A stretch of 64,000 bases of DNA from Pseudomonas parafulva. Its GTDB lineage: Bacteria; Pseudomonadota; Gammaproteobacteria; Pseudomonadales; Pseudomonadaceae. The notes beneath the pieces were generated by a model. The model had not been told where the DNA came from, did not search any database, and worked only from the letters and a program-made list of their open reading frames with translations. A program made the position numbers and the translations under genes. Of the stretch, positions 45,139-54,227 are shown piece by piece (position 1 is the stretch's first letter; the number at the start of each line of letters is the position of its first letter). The stretch lies in contig NZ_CP009747.1 of NCBI RefSeq assembly GCF_000800255.1, positions 1,984,001-2,048,000 of the forward strand. Direction: 5' to 3'.

Positions 45139-45172
45139 GCGCGCGACGAGCGCCTCACGCTACGCCGCGCGC
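45139..45172. terminator. Intercistronic hairpin between pstS and pstC
   Basis: GCGCGCG (45139-45145) pairs with CGCGCGC (45166-45172) with an inner AGCG/CGCT stem. No T-run follows. Such a structure can stabilise the upstream pstS mRNA or partly attenuate transcription, so that binding protein is made in excess over the membrane subunits. The role is inferred. Confidence 0.4.
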
Positions 45173-45185
45173 AACCTGACGAGTC

Positions 45186-46214
45186 TTACTTGATGTTCTC
45201 GGCGGCCTTGCGAACCTTCTCGACCACCGACGCCGGCAGCGGGATGTAACCCATCGAGTCGGCGATCTTCTGGCCTTCGGTCAAGCTGTACTCGACCATT
45301 TCACGCATGGCCTTGGCCTTGGCCGGGTTGCCGTTGTCCTTGCGGAAGATCATCCAGGTGTAGGACGTGATCGGATAGGACTTGGCGCCATCCGGATCCG
45401 GCAGCCAGGCCACCAGGTTCTCCGGCATGTTCACCGCCGCCAGCGCCTCGGCACCGCTTTCGGCGTTCGGCACTACGTACTGGCCAGCCTTGTTCTGCAG
45501 GGCAGCGAAGTCGACCTTGGCCAGCTTGGCGAAGCCGTACTCGATGTAGCCGATGGCACCTGGGGTCTGGCGTACGGTGGCGGTCACGCCATCGTTCTTC
45601 GGCGACTTGATGAACTTGTCGGTCGCCGGCCAGTTGACGGTGTTGCCCTCACCCAGGGTCTGCTTGAAGTCTGGATTGATGGCCGACAGGTGCTTGGTGA
45701 ACACCGCGGTGGTACCGCTGGAGTCAGCGCGCACGACGACGGTGATCGGCGTGGCCGGCAGTTTCAGCTCAGGGTTGGCGGCAGCGATCTTCGGATCGTT
45801 CCACTGGGTGATCTTGCCCAGGAAGATGTCCGAGTAGACCTCGCGCGGCAGCTTCAAGCCCTTGGGGTTGCCCGGCAGGTTGTAGGCCAGGACGATCTCG
45901 CCCGCGGTCATCGGCAGCAACTGCACGCCTTCTGCCACCTTGGCAATTTCTTCGTCTTTCATGGCCGAGTCGCTGGCGGCGAAATCGACGGTCTTGTTCA
46001 GGAAGTCCTGGACACCGGCACCGCTACCTTTTGACTGGTAGTCGACGGTGACGCCGTCGGTCTTCTTGCTGAAATCCTTGAACCAGGTCAGGTAGATCGG
46101 GGCCGGGAAGCTGGCGCCGGAACCTGTCAGGCGGACGTTCTCTGCAGCGAAGGTCGAAGTGGCGCTGAGCGAGACCGCAACGGCGAGTGCAGCAGATTTC
46201 ATCAGGCGTATCAT
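45186..46214 (-). CDS. pstS: Periplasmic phosphate-binding protein
   Basis: A 342-residue protein with a signal peptide (MKSAALAVAVSLSATSTFAAE). Phosphate-binding segments are visible: RLTGSGASFPAPIYLTWF, QSKGSGAGVQDFLNKTVDFAASDSAM and VVRADSSGTTAVFTKHLS. It delivers phosphate to PstCA. Ribosome site GGAG is 9 bases upstream of the ATG. A Pho box lies 46-63 bases upstream of the start, so PhoB control is expected. Confidence 0.95.
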   Translation of the reverse strand: MIRLMKSAALAVAVSLSATSTFAAENVRLTGSGASFPAPIYLTWFKDFSKKTDGVTVDYQSKGSGAGVQDFLNKTVDFAASDSAMKDEEIAKVAEGVQLLPMTAGEIVLAYNLPGNPKGLKLPREVYSDIFLGKITQWNDPKIAAANPELKLPATPITVVVRADSSGTTAVFTKHLSAINPDFKQTLGEGNTVNWPATDKFIKSPKNDGVTATVRQTPGAIGYIEYGFAKLAKVDFAALQNKAGQYVVPNAESGAEALAAVNMPENLVAWLPDPDGAKSYPITSYTWMIFRKDNGNPAKAKAMREMVEYSLTEGQKIADSMGYIPLPASVVEKVRKAAENIK

Positions 46215-46259
46215 GGAAAAGCGCTCCGTGTGATGGCCGGGACACTGTGCAGCAGCTGT

Positions 46260-46277
46260 GTGACAACTTTGTGACTA
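46260..46277 (-). promoter_or_regulatory. Pho box upstream of pstS
   Basis: On the minus strand TAGTCACAAAGTTGTCAC shows two GTCAC-containing heptamers with an 11-base period, matching the PhoB-box pattern (CTGTCAT, 4 bases, CTGTCAY), with the second half-site the better match. Its place 46-63 bases upstream of the pstS ATG suits activation at the -35 region. Confidence 0.7.
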
Positions 46278-46427
46278 TTGAATGGCAGAGTTGCTGGTCA
46301 TCGCCGTTGGTCGTGGCGAAATGCCTGCAATGCGAACCTGTGCAACCCCGCCGCAGTCCCCTCTTCAGGCACCGAAAAAGAGCGCCAAGGGCCCGTGATG
46401 CCCTCTGTCCTGACCTGGAGAATCTCG

Positions 46428-47521
46428 ATGACCGACCAAGCCCCGCTTCCTCCACACCGCTGCGCTTCGAGCCCGGCTTCGAGCAGATCCCCGACGACGA
46501 GGCGCAGACCAGCCAGGAGCTGGCCGACACCCTGAGGTCGATCATGCAGAAGACCTTCGAGGACCGCGGCCACGCCGACCGCAGCGTCCACGCCAAGGGC
46601 CACGGCCTGCTGCAAGGCACCCTGACCGTGCTCGACAACCTGCCGCCGCACCTGGCCCAGGGCGCCTTCGCCAAGCCCGGCACGCTGCCGGTGTACCTGC
46701 GCCTGTCCACCAATCCGGGCGATATTCTCGACGACAAGGTCTCTACCCCGCGCGGCCTGGCGATCAAGCTGGTCGGCGTGGAGGGTCCGCGCCTGCCGGG
46801 CAGCGAAGGCGACATCACGCAGGACTTCGTCATGCAGAACGCCAAGGCCTTCACCGCCGCCACGCCCAAGCAGTTCCTCAAGACCTTGAAACTGCTGGCC
46901 AAGACCACCGACAAGATGCCGCGCACCAAAGAAGTGATGTCGGCCGTGCTGCGCGGCACCGAGGCGGTGATCGAGGCGCTGGGCGGTGAGAGCGGCACGC
47001 TCAAGAGCCTGGGCGGCCATCCGCAGACTCATATCCTTGGCGAAACCTTCACCACTGTGGCGCCGCTGCTGTATGGCGACCACTACGCCAAGCTGGCACT
47101 GGTGCCAGTGTCCCCGGCGCTCACCGCACTGACCGACCAACACCTGGACTTCGACGGTGACCCCAACGGTCTGCGCTCGGCCGTGACCCGCTACTTCGAG
47201 CAACAAGGCGGGGAGTGGGAGCTGCGGGTGCAATTGGCCACCGACCTGGAAAAGATGCCGATCGAAGACGCCTCGGTAGAGTGGCCGGAAGACCTCAGCC
47301 CCTACGTGACGGTCGCGCGCGTCGAGGTGAAACCGCAGTTCACCTGGTCCGACGACAAGGTCAGGACGATCGACGACGGGATGGCGTTCAGTCCCTGGCA
47401 CGGCTTGGCCGCACACCGCCCACTGGGCGGCGTGATGCGCGTGCGCAAGCCCTCTTATGAAATGTCGTCGGCGTTCCGCGCTCGTCACAACGGTTGCCCG
47501 ATCCACGAGCCCAAAGGCTAG
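46428..47521 (+). pseudogene. Catalase-family (SrpA-like) heme protein gene with apparent N-terminal frameshift
   Basis: From the ATG at 46428 (GGAG ribosome site) the frame reads MTDQAPLP, the usual start of this family, then goes off. One frame over, the sequence continues as expected: TPLRFEPGFEQIPDDEAQTSQ, SVHAKGHGLLQGTLTVLDN (heme-distal His region), KPGTLPVYLRLSTNPGDILDD, RGLAIKLVGVEG and a C-terminus ending NGCPIHEPKG. A single-base loss in the C-rich stretch at about 46446-46454 explains this. No ATG, GTG or TTG with a ribosome site begins the main frame nearby. It could be a true frameshift or a sequencing error. Full products are about 360-residue catalase-fold proteins without the C-terminal domain. 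Confidence 0.7.
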
Positions 47522-47614
47522 CGTCCGACGGGATCGGCACACGCGGTCGGAACGAACGATTGGCGTCCTGGGCCGTCATAAAAATTGCCCATGGACGCCG
47601 CCGAGGAACCTTGC

Positions 47615-49684
47615 ATGACCCGACCCGATGATGCCTACATCCAGTGGCTGGAAGAGCGCTCGATGCTGCAAGCCTCCCAGCAGCGCGCCCGCCTCTATGC
47701 CGGCCAGTCGCGCCTGTGGCAGAACCCCTACGCCGAAGCCCAGCCGCGCCGCGCCAGCGAAATCGCCTCGGTGTGGCTGACGGTCTACCCCGACGCCATC
47801 ATTGCCCCGGAGGGTAGCAGCGTGCTGTCCGCCCTGGGCCACGAAGCCCTGTGGAAGCGCCTGTCCGAAATCGGCATCCAGGGCATCCACACCGGCCCGA
47901 TCAAGCAGTCAGGCGGCATCAGCGGTCGGCAGACCACCCCCAGCATCGACGGCAACTTCGACCGCATCAGCTTCGATATCGACCCGCTGTACGGCACCGA
48001 GCAGGAACTGGTGCAGATGAGCCGACTGGCCGCCGCGCACAATGCGGTGACCATCGACGACCTGATTCCCTCGCACACCGGCAAAGGCGCGGACTTCCGC
48101 TTGGCCGAGCTGGGGCATGGCAGCTATCCCGGTCTCTACCACATGGTCGAGATCCGCGAAGAAGACTGGTCGCTGCTGCCCGACGTGCCGCCGGGCCGTG
48201 ACGCGGTCAACCTGCTGCCGGCCGTTTGCGATGAACTCAAGCAGCGCCATTACATCGTCGGTCAGTTGCAGCGGGTGATCTTCTTCGAGCCCGGTGTCAA
48301 GGAGACCGACTGGAGCGCCACCCCGCCGATCGTCGGGGTGGATGGCAAGACCCGACGCTGGGTCTATCTGCACTACTTCAAGGAAGGCCAGCCGTCGTTG
48401 AACTGGCTGGATCCCACTTTCGCGGCCCAGCAGATGATCATCGGTGACGCCCTGCACGCGCTCGATTGCCTCGGCGCGCGCGGCCTGCGCCTGGATGCCA
48501 ATGGCTTCCTCGGCGTGGAGATTCGCGCTGAAGGCACTGCCTGGTCCGAAAGCCATCCGCTGTCGCTGACCGGCAACCAACTGATCGGCGGCATGATCCG
48601 CAAGGCCGGCGGCTTCAGCTTCCAGGAGCTGAACCTGACCCTGGACGACATCGCGCAGATGTCCAAGGGCGGCGCCGACTTGTCTTATGACTTCGTCACT
48701 CGCCCGGCCTACCAGCACGCGCTGCTCACCGGCGACACCGAATTCCTGCGCCTGATGCTCAAGGAGATGCACGCGTTCGGCATCGACCCGGCCTCCTTGA
48801 TCCACGCCTTGCAGAACCACGACGAACTGACCGCCGAACTGGTGCATTTCTGGACCCTGCACGCCCATGACATGTACCTGTACAAGGGCCAGACCCTGCC
48901 TGGCAGCGTGTTGCGCGAGCACATTCGCGAAGAGATCTACGAACGCGCCTCCGGCGAGCATGCGCCCTACAACCTGCGCTTCGTCACCAACGGCATTTCC
49001 TGCACCACCGTCAGCCTGATTACCGCAGCACTGGGGATTCGCGACCTGGAGCAGATCGGCGCGGCCGATATCGAAAGGATCCAGCGGGTGCATCTGCTGC
49101 TGGTGATGTACAACGCCATGCAGCCGGGGGTGGTGGCAGTGTCCGGCTGGGACATGGTCGGCGCCCTGCCCTTGCCCGCCGAAGCGGTGGCCGAGCGCAT
49201 GGGTGATGGCGACACGCGCTGGATTCACCGGGGCGGCTACGACCTGGCGGGGCTGAATCCAGACGCGCAGGCCTCGGTGCGCGGCATGCCACGCGCTCGC
49301 AGTCTGTATGGCAGCCTGGATGAGCAGCTGCAGCGTCCGGATTCGTTCGCCAGTCAGGTCAAGAAGCTGTTGGCCGTGCGTCAGGCCTACGGCATCGCGG
49401 CCAGCCGCCAGGTATTGGTGCCCGAGGTCAGCAGCCCCGGCTTGCTGGTGATGGTCCATGAGTTGCCGGCGGGCCGTGGCACCCAGATCAGCGCGTTGAA
49501 CTTCGGCGCCGAGCCCATCAGCGAAACCTTGCAACTGACCGGTTTCCAACCCGGCCCGGTGGTGGACATGATCAACGAAACCGTCGAAGGCGACCTGGAT
49601 GAGGACGGCAAGCTGCTGATCAACCTCGATCCGTTCGAAGCCTTGTGCCTACGTATCGTCAACAGCAGCGGCCACCACGCCTGA
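47615..49684 (+). CDS. GH13-family enzyme resembling trehalose synthase / maltose glucosyltransferase
   Basis: A 689-residue alpha-amylase-superfamily protein. Catalytic regions are present: [17 protein letters not shown] (region I-like), nucleophile Asp in [11 protein letters not shown], acid/base Glu in [10 protein letters not shown], and the transition-state Asp in [18 protein letters not shown]-like wording near the last motif is typical of trehalose synthase (maltose to trehalose isomerase). A C-terminal beta domain ([21 protein letters not shown]) follows. No maltokinase domain is fused and no glg or tre genes adjoin it, so the assignment to TreS function is tentative. ATG at 47615 follows GAGGAACC. 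The gene ends at a strong hairpin. Confidence 0.75.
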   Translation: MTRPDDAYIQWLEERSMLQASQQRARLYAGQSRLWQNPYAEAQPRRASEIASVWLTVYPDAIIAPEGSSVLSALGHEALWKRLSEIGIQGIHTGPIKQSGGISGRQTTPSIDGNFDRISFDIDPLYGTEQELVQMSRLAAAHNAVTIDDLIPSHTGKGADFRLAELGHGSYPGLYHMVEIREEDWSLLPDVPPGRDAVNLLPAVCDELKQRHYIVGQLQRVIFFEPGVKETDWSATPPIVGVDGKTRRWVYLHYFKEGQPSLNWLDPTFAAQQMIIGDALHALDCLGARGLRLDANGFLGVEIRAEGTAWSESHPLSLTGNQLIGGMIRKAGGFSFQELNLTLDDIAQMSKGGADLSYDFVTRPAYQHALLTGDTEFLRLMLKEMHAFGIDPASLIHALQNHDELTAELVHFWTLHAHDMYLYKGQTLPGSVLREHIREEIYERASGEHAPYNLRFVTNGISCTTVSLITAALGIRDLEQIGAADIERIQRVHLLLVMYNAMQPGVVAVSGWDMVGALPLPAEAVAERMGDGDTRWIHRGGYDLAGLNPDAQASVRGMPRARSLYGSLDEQLQRPDSFASQVKKLLAVRQAYGIAASRQVLVPEVSSPGLLVMVHELPAGRGTQISALNFGAEPISETLQLTGFQPGPVVDMINETVEGDLDEDGKLLINLDPFEALCLRIVNSSGHHA

Positions 49685-49693
49685 AGTCGCGCT

Positions 49694-49727
49694 GGCAGCC
49701 CCGCAGGCAACGATTGCCGGGGCTGCC
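49694..49727. terminator. Strong hairpin between convergent genes
   Basis: GGCAGCCCCG pairs perfectly with CGGGGCTGCC, with an inner GGCAA/TTGCC stem and loop CGA. It sits between the stops of the GH13 gene (49684) and the cytochrome c gene (49741). No clear T-run on either side, so it may act with other factors. Confidence 0.55.
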
Positions 49728-49740
49728 CATCCCTACTGCA

Positions 49741-51063
49741 TCATGGCTTCGCACTGATGGCCTGGCGGACTTCACGCACCTCATCAGCGCTGACCGCCGC
49801 CGCTTGGTTGGACCAGCCCTGACGCAGGAACGACGCCAACTCCGCCACCTCCTGGTCGTCGAGTCGCTCGGCGAAGCCTGGCATCGGCAGCACCGAAGGC
49901 GCTCGGGCGGTCGAAGGGGTGCTGGCGCCTTGAAGAATGACCTGGATCAGCGCCTGCGGGCTTTGGGCATTCACCACGGTGGCGCCGTCCAGACGCGGGA
50001 ACACCTGCTCGGCACCTCGGCCGGAGACGAAGTGGCAGGCGTTGCAGTTGTCCAGGTAAAGGCGCTCGCCCAGGGTCAGATCCTTGGCCGCCGTGAGCTT
50101 GGCCGCCGTCTGTGCACTGCGCGCCTCATTGTCCTGCCCAGATGCGGTGTCAGTCGGCGCCAGCGACTTGAGGTACGCCGCCATGGCCTGCAGGTCGGTG
50201 TCGCTCATGTGCGAAGTGCTGTGCAGGATGACGTCGGTCATTTCGCCGGCCACCGCGGCCTTGGCATTGCGCCCGGTGCCCAGGTAGTCGACCAGTTCCT
50301 GCGTGCTCCAGTGCGGCAGGCCGCGCAACGCTGGCACATTCCAGCCGTTGAGCTGGGTGCCGGAGAGGTACACAGGTGAGCGTTCGTCCAAGGCCTTTTC
50401 CTGAAGGGTCAGCGCACGCGGCGTGTGGCAGGAACCACAGTGGCCCAGTCCCTGCACCAGGTAAGCACCGCGGGCGATGTCGCGCGGTTCGTTAGCGGGC
50501 GTTTCAGGCGTCGGCGCGGGTGCGAACAGTGCACGCCAATAGGCCAGAGGCCAACGGATCGACAGCGGCCAGGGCACAGCGTTGGCCTTGTTGGCCTGCT
50601 CCACCGCTGGCACGCCTTGCATGAAGTAGGCATAGAGCGCCTGCGTGTCGGCATCGGTGACCTTGGCATACGACGGATACGGCATGGCCGGGTACAGCGC
50701 ACTGCCGTCGTGACCGACACCGCGACGCAACGCGCGCTCGAACTCACCGTAGGTCCAGCCACCAATCCCGGTACGCTTGTCTGGCGTGATGTTGGTCGAG
50801 TACAGCGTACCGATCGGCGACGCGATACCCAGCCCTCCAGCGAAGGCTTTGCCGCCCTCGCGGGCCGTGTGGCAGGCCACGCAGTCGCCGACCCTGGCCA
50901 GGTAGGCGCCCTGCTCGATCAGCTCAGGCGTGACGGCCACGCTCATCTGCGCCTGGGCATCGCCCACACGGTTCAGCCAGACGGCCAGCAGCCAGGCCAG
51001 GCATGCCGCCACCAGGACCAGCACCAGCAACTTGAGCAGCCACGAGCGCTTGCGGTGTTTCAT
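49741..51063 (-). CDS. Triheme cytochrome c subunit of a membrane sugar/gluconate dehydrogenase
   Basis: A 440-residue protein with an N-terminal anchor/signal (LLKLLVLVLVAACLAWLLAVWL) and three CxxCH heme sites: CVACH, CGSCH and CNACH, each with a downstream Met candidate (for example YPAMPYPSYAKV, LPMPGFAERL). This is the electron-transfer subunit of the gluconate 2-dehydrogenase / fructose dehydrogenase group and passes electrons to ubiquinone or the respiratory chain. The ATG at 51063 follows GAGGGGGG. It is last of three genes, 11 bases after the FAD subunit. Confidence 0.92.
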   Translation of the reverse strand: MKHRKRSWLLKLLVLVLVAACLAWLLAVWLNRVGDAQAQMSVAVTPELIEQGAYLARVGDCVACHTAREGGKAFAGGLGIASPIGTLYSTNITPDKRTGIGGWTYGEFERALRRGVGHDGSALYPAMPYPSYAKVTDADTQALYAYFMQGVPAVEQANKANAVPWPLSIRWPLAYWRALFAPAPTPETPANEPRDIARGAYLVQGLGHCGSCHTPRALTLQEKALDERSPVYLSGTQLNGWNVPALRGLPHWSTQELVDYLGTGRNAKAAVAGEMTDVILHSTSHMSDTDLQAMAAYLKSLAPTDTASGQDNEARSAQTAAKLTAAKDLTLGERLYLDNCNACHFVSGRGAEQVFPRLDGATVVNAQSPQALIQVILQGASTPSTARAPSVLPMPGFAERLDDQEVAELASFLRQGWSNQAAAVSADEVREVRQAISAKP

Positions 51064-51074
51064 CGCGGCCCCCC

Positions 51075-52844
51075 TCATGCCTGCACCAACGGGCCGGGGT
51101 TCTTCAAGTACTGATCCTTGATGGCCTGGGCCGAAAACAGCGTCAACGCCCCGATCAGCGCCGTCGGATTGGCCTGGAAGTTCTGCGGGAAGGCATTACC
51201 GCCAGGCACGAACACGTTGTGCACGTCCCAACTCTGCAGATAGCGGTTCAGCGCGCTGGTGCGTGGCGAGTCGCCCATCACCGCACCGCCGACGTTGTGG
51301 GTGGAGACGTACTTGGTGATGTCCCAGTGGTCATCCATGCCGAGGAAGTTCTCGCTATAGCTGTCCGGTCCCAATTCGCGGGTGATGTCGCGCACGATGC
51401 CGCGCAGGTACTGCTGCAACTTCAGCTCGTTGGGCTTCCAGTCGAAGGTGATACGCAGCAGTGGCTGACCCCAAGGGTCTTTGTAGGTCGGGTCGAGGTC
51501 GACGTAGTGGCCTCGGTAGGACATGCAGCCGGTGGAGATGCTGACCTTCATCGAGTGCCCGTACCAGTCCTGCATGCCTTCCTTCCAGGCCTGCCCCCAC
51601 TGCGGCGTGCCGGCCGGCAGCGCGGTGCCGATCGGCGCACCGGTGGCTTGGGAACTGTGGATCTTGGCGCCGCCGATGATGCCCAGGCCCGGCCCGTCGA
51701 AGTTGCCCGGAGAGATGTCGTTGAACATCTGCCCGGTGGCCCCGGCGGTGGCGAAGGGGTTGAAGCGCCGGCCTTTGAAGAACAAGGTGGTGTCGCCGAC
51801 GCTGAGGTACGCGTAGTTACGACCTACCACGCCTTCGCCGCTGATCGGATCATAGGGCTTGCCGATACCCGACAGCAGCATCAGCCGCACATTGACGAAC
51901 TGGAACGCGGCCAACACCACGATCCGCGCAGGCTGGAACACTTCATTGCCTTGGCCGTCGATGTAAGTGATGCCACGGGCCGTCTTGCCATCAGGGTGCA
52001 GTTCGACCCGCAGCACATTGGCGTTGACCCGGTAATCGAAATTGTCCATGCGCTTGAGTGCATCGAGCACGGCGGTCTGCGGCGAGGCCTTGGAGTAGTT
52101 CAGGCACGGGTACTTGCTGCAGAACCCGCAGTAATTGCACGGCGCGATCTGATTGCCGTAGGGGTTCTTCCAGGCCCGCGACACATTGGCCGACGGGTTG
52201 GGAAATGGGTGGTAACCCAACGTGCGCGCCGCTTGGGCGAACATCGTGTTGTTCAGCGTGTCCTCGAGCGCCGGCAGTGGAAAAGGACTGGAGCGCGGTC
52301 CCTCGAACGGGTCGCCGCCGACCATGATCTGCCCGCCGAGGTTGCCGGTGTTGCCCGACAGGCCACAGATCTTGTCGAAACGGTCGAGGAACGGCTCGAT
52401 CTCTTCCCAGGTGAAGGGGTAATCCTGGATCTGCATGTCGGCGGGCAGCACACCTGGAGCGTAGGCTTGATCGGCGTAGGTCTTGAGCTTGAGGTCGGTC
52501 GGCGTGGGTCGGATCAGCACGCCAGTCCAGTGCAGACCAGAGCCGCCGACCCCAGTGCCCGGCACGAAAGCGCCCCACTGGCGGGTGGGCAACGCGGTGC
52601 CTTGCAGGTTGTGGCGCACCGTCAGCGCGCCATCCTTGGGTGCGAGCATGATCTTGTTGCGTACCCCATAGGCATACTGATCGGCCGGCTTGGGGTAGCT
52701 GAAATCGGCATTGCGGCGGTCCTCGCCACGCTCGAAGGCGCGAACCTTGAGGCCGGCCTGGGCCAGTTCGATGCTCATCAGCGAGCCGGTCCAGCCCAGG
52801 CCGACCACAGCCACGTCGACTTCGTCATTGGTTAGCGTTGCCAT
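51075..52844 (-). CDS. GMC-family FAD subunit of a membrane sugar/gluconate dehydrogenase
   Basis: A 589-residue flavoprotein. The FAD-binding motif is VAVVGLGWTGSLMSIELAQAG, and VGGSGLHWTGVLIR is the second GMC motif. A Cys-rich segment (CNYCGFCSKYPC) can bind an Fe-S cluster, as in fructose dehydrogenase. Active-site His/Asn lie in THNVGGAVMG and FPQNFQANPTALIGALT near the C-terminus. It oxidises a sugar or sugar acid in the periplasm; gluconate to 2-ketogluconate is the common role in pseudomonads but is not proven here. It has no signal peptide of its own and is probably exported with the Tat-signal small subunit. Start ATG 52844 follows AAGGGG. Confidence 0.92.
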   Translation of the reverse strand: MATLTNDEVDVAVVGLGWTGSLMSIELAQAGLKVRAFERGEDRRNADFSYPKPADQYAYGVRNKIMLAPKDGALTVRHNLQGTALPTRQWGAFVPGTGVGGSGLHWTGVLIRPTPTDLKLKTYADQAYAPGVLPADMQIQDYPFTWEEIEPFLDRFDKICGLSGNTGNLGGQIMVGGDPFEGPRSSPFPLPALEDTLNNTMFAQAARTLGYHPFPNPSANVSRAWKNPYGNQIAPCNYCGFCSKYPCLNYSKASPQTAVLDALKRMDNFDYRVNANVLRVELHPDGKTARGITYIDGQGNEVFQPARIVVLAAFQFVNVRLMLLSGIGKPYDPISGEGVVGRNYAYLSVGDTTLFFKGRRFNPFATAGATGQMFNDISPGNFDGPGLGIIGGAKIHSSQATGAPIGTALPAGTPQWGQAWKEGMQDWYGHSMKVSISTGCMSYRGHYVDLDPTYKDPWGQPLLRITFDWKPNELKLQQYLRGIVRDITRELGPDSYSENFLGMDDHWDITKYVSTHNVGGAVMGDSPRTSALNRYLQSWDVHNVFVPGGNAFPQNFQANPTALIGALTLFSAQAIKDQYLKNPGPLVQA

Positions 52845-52881
52845 GCACACCCCTTGCTTGCGAAAACGTCGGAAACCCGGC

Positions 52882-53601
52882 TCATGCCCGCTCTCCCGTC
52901 AGGCTCACCGGCCCGAGCGGGTAGACCACTTCGTGCTGCGCCACCCACTCCAGATAGCTGGCCCGCGCGCCTGGGAAACCGATGGCGACCCAAGCCTTCA
53001 TGCCCTTGTTGCCGCCATAGATCGGGTCGGCCAGCCAGCCCTGGCGGGTCAGGTTGAGCAGCTCGTTGAAGAACAACGTGCTGCTCATCAACGGCTCGCC
53101 GTGCTCGGCGAAGTCGATCTCGCCCGCCTGCAGGCGATGCAACGTCTGCTCCTGCGCGCCCAGCGACAACAGCGCAAAGGGATGGCCATAGTTCATCAGC
53201 GAGGCGTGCTCCACGGCAGAAATGCCTTTGTGGAAAATCTCCTGCAGGGTGTAGGGCAACTGATAGCCCAACGTCGCCGGCGCCTGGGGCTCGAAGGGGC
53301 CTTGCAGGTAGACCTCGCTGCCCAGGCCCGCTGCCAGTTGCTGGTCGATGAAGATCGGTACATTGGTTTCCAATGCGCCGGGACCACGGCCGTCGGCGGG
53401 GATCAGGCGGTCGCAGGCAGCCAGCAGAAAAGTCCACTCACTGCGGCTGAAAAAGGTCGGGGAATAACGCTCAAGGCTCGGCGCGATCATCTCGGCGGCC
53501 AGCGCCGCGCTCAGGCCCTTGACGGTGACGCCCAGCGCCGGCAAGGCGATCAAGGACGACAGCAGGAACTTGCGGCGTGAAGATTGTTTGGCTGACAACA
53601 T
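52882..53601 (-). CDS. Gluconate 2-dehydrogenase subunit 3 family protein (Tat-signal small subunit)
   Basis: A 239-residue protein with a twin-arginine signal (SSRRKFLLSSLIALPALG). The mature part has FFSRSEWTFLLAACDRLIPADGRGPGA and FFNELLNLTRQGWLADPIYGGN, typical of the small subunit of membrane-bound gluconate 2-dehydrogenase. It probably carries the FAD subunit across the inner membrane as a folded complex. The gene order small subunit, FAD subunit, cytochrome c matches known operons. The 200-base region upstream (53602-53801) presumably holds the promoter; I see no clear operator in it. Confidence 0.9.
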   Translation of the reverse strand: MLSAKQSSRRKFLLSSLIALPALGVTVKGLSAALAAEMIAPSLERYSPTFFSRSEWTFLLAACDRLIPADGRGPGALETNVPIFIDQQLAAGLGSEVYLQGPFEPQAPATLGYQLPYTLQEIFHKGISAVEHASLMNYGHPFALLSLGAQEQTLHRLQAGEIDFAEHGEPLMSSTLFFNELLNLTRQGWLADPIYGGNKGMKAWVAIGFPGARASYLEWVAQHEVVYPLGPVSLTGERA

Positions 53602-53801
53602 CGGTTTCCACCTGTGACCAAGCACTCAGCATCGCCGTGCCGGCCTGCTCCAAGCAGGGGCACGAAAACGAATTGCAGCGTGCAGGCGTTGGATAACGCG
53701 CGGCAGGGATACAGGCCCTGGCGCGTCGAGTTACAAAATGTTACCCAAAGTGGACCCGCTTACGTGCGACATCGTTCCGCCAAGATGTCAGCCATTTGCC
53801 A

Positions 53802-54107
53802 TCACCACGGACGATCCATCGACAGCGGCACCCGCAGCGGCGCCAGCGGGCCGTCGCGCAAGCCGCACATTTCGTCGTGAACCACGTGTTGCACCAGCCA
53901 GCACGGCAGCGTCGGGGTATCGGCCAGCACCTGGCGTACTTCGGTGGTAGAGCGCAGGCGCATCACCTCGCCGTGTTCGTCGTGCAGCGACAGCGGGCCG
54001 TCGCCGGTGAACGCACGCAGCACGTAGAAGCCGCCTTCCAGGGACAGCACTTCCAGTTCGTTGATGCGGCCGGCCGCGGCCATCTCGTTCAGTTGCTGAA
54101 TGTTCAT
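53802..54107 (-). CDS. Small conserved protein (DUF6482-like)
   Basis: A 101-residue protein of the small Pseudomonas family I know as DUF6482: MNIQQLNEMAAAGRINELEV, SLEGGFYVLRAF, RLRSTTEVRQVLAD and LVQHVVHDEMCGLRDG. No signal peptide or helix is predicted. Function is unknown. ATG at 54107 follows CGAGG. It is divergent from a short-chain dehydrogenase gene and shares with it a control region with two TTGTACA palindromes, so the two are probably co-regulated. Confidence 0.75.
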   Translation of the reverse strand: MNIQQLNEMAAAGRINELEVLSLEGGFYVLRAFTGDGPLSLHDEHGEVMRLRSTTEVRQVLADTPTLPCWLVQHVVHDEMCGLRDGPLAPLRVPLSMDRPW

Positions 54108-54151
54108 GGGACCTCGCACGCCTATCGGTTTAGGATGATCAGCGTGCAAAG

Positions 54152-54176
54152 TTGTACACGCTTGATTATTTGTACA
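54152..54176. promoter_or_regulatory. Two TTGTACA sites, 18-base period, in a divergent promoter region
   Basis: TTGTACA occurs at 54152-54158 and 54170-54176. Each core TGTACA is itself a palindrome, so the pair reads almost the same on both strands and could act as -35 elements or operator half-sites in both directions. The region is AT-rich and lies between a DUF6482-like gene and an SDR gene. The pattern resembles sites of MerR-type regulators, but the regulator is not in the window. Confidence 0.4.
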
Positions 54177-54227
54177 AGCTCAGCCCGATTAATTCCCAAA
54201 ATCTCATGAGATCGACAGGAGTCGAAG

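Noticed and set aside
47909..49549. Minus-strand open frame of 546 codons inside the GH13 gene
   Set aside because: The plus strand has all catalytic motifs of the GH13 family; the antisense frame is low-complexity and lacks a ribosome site.
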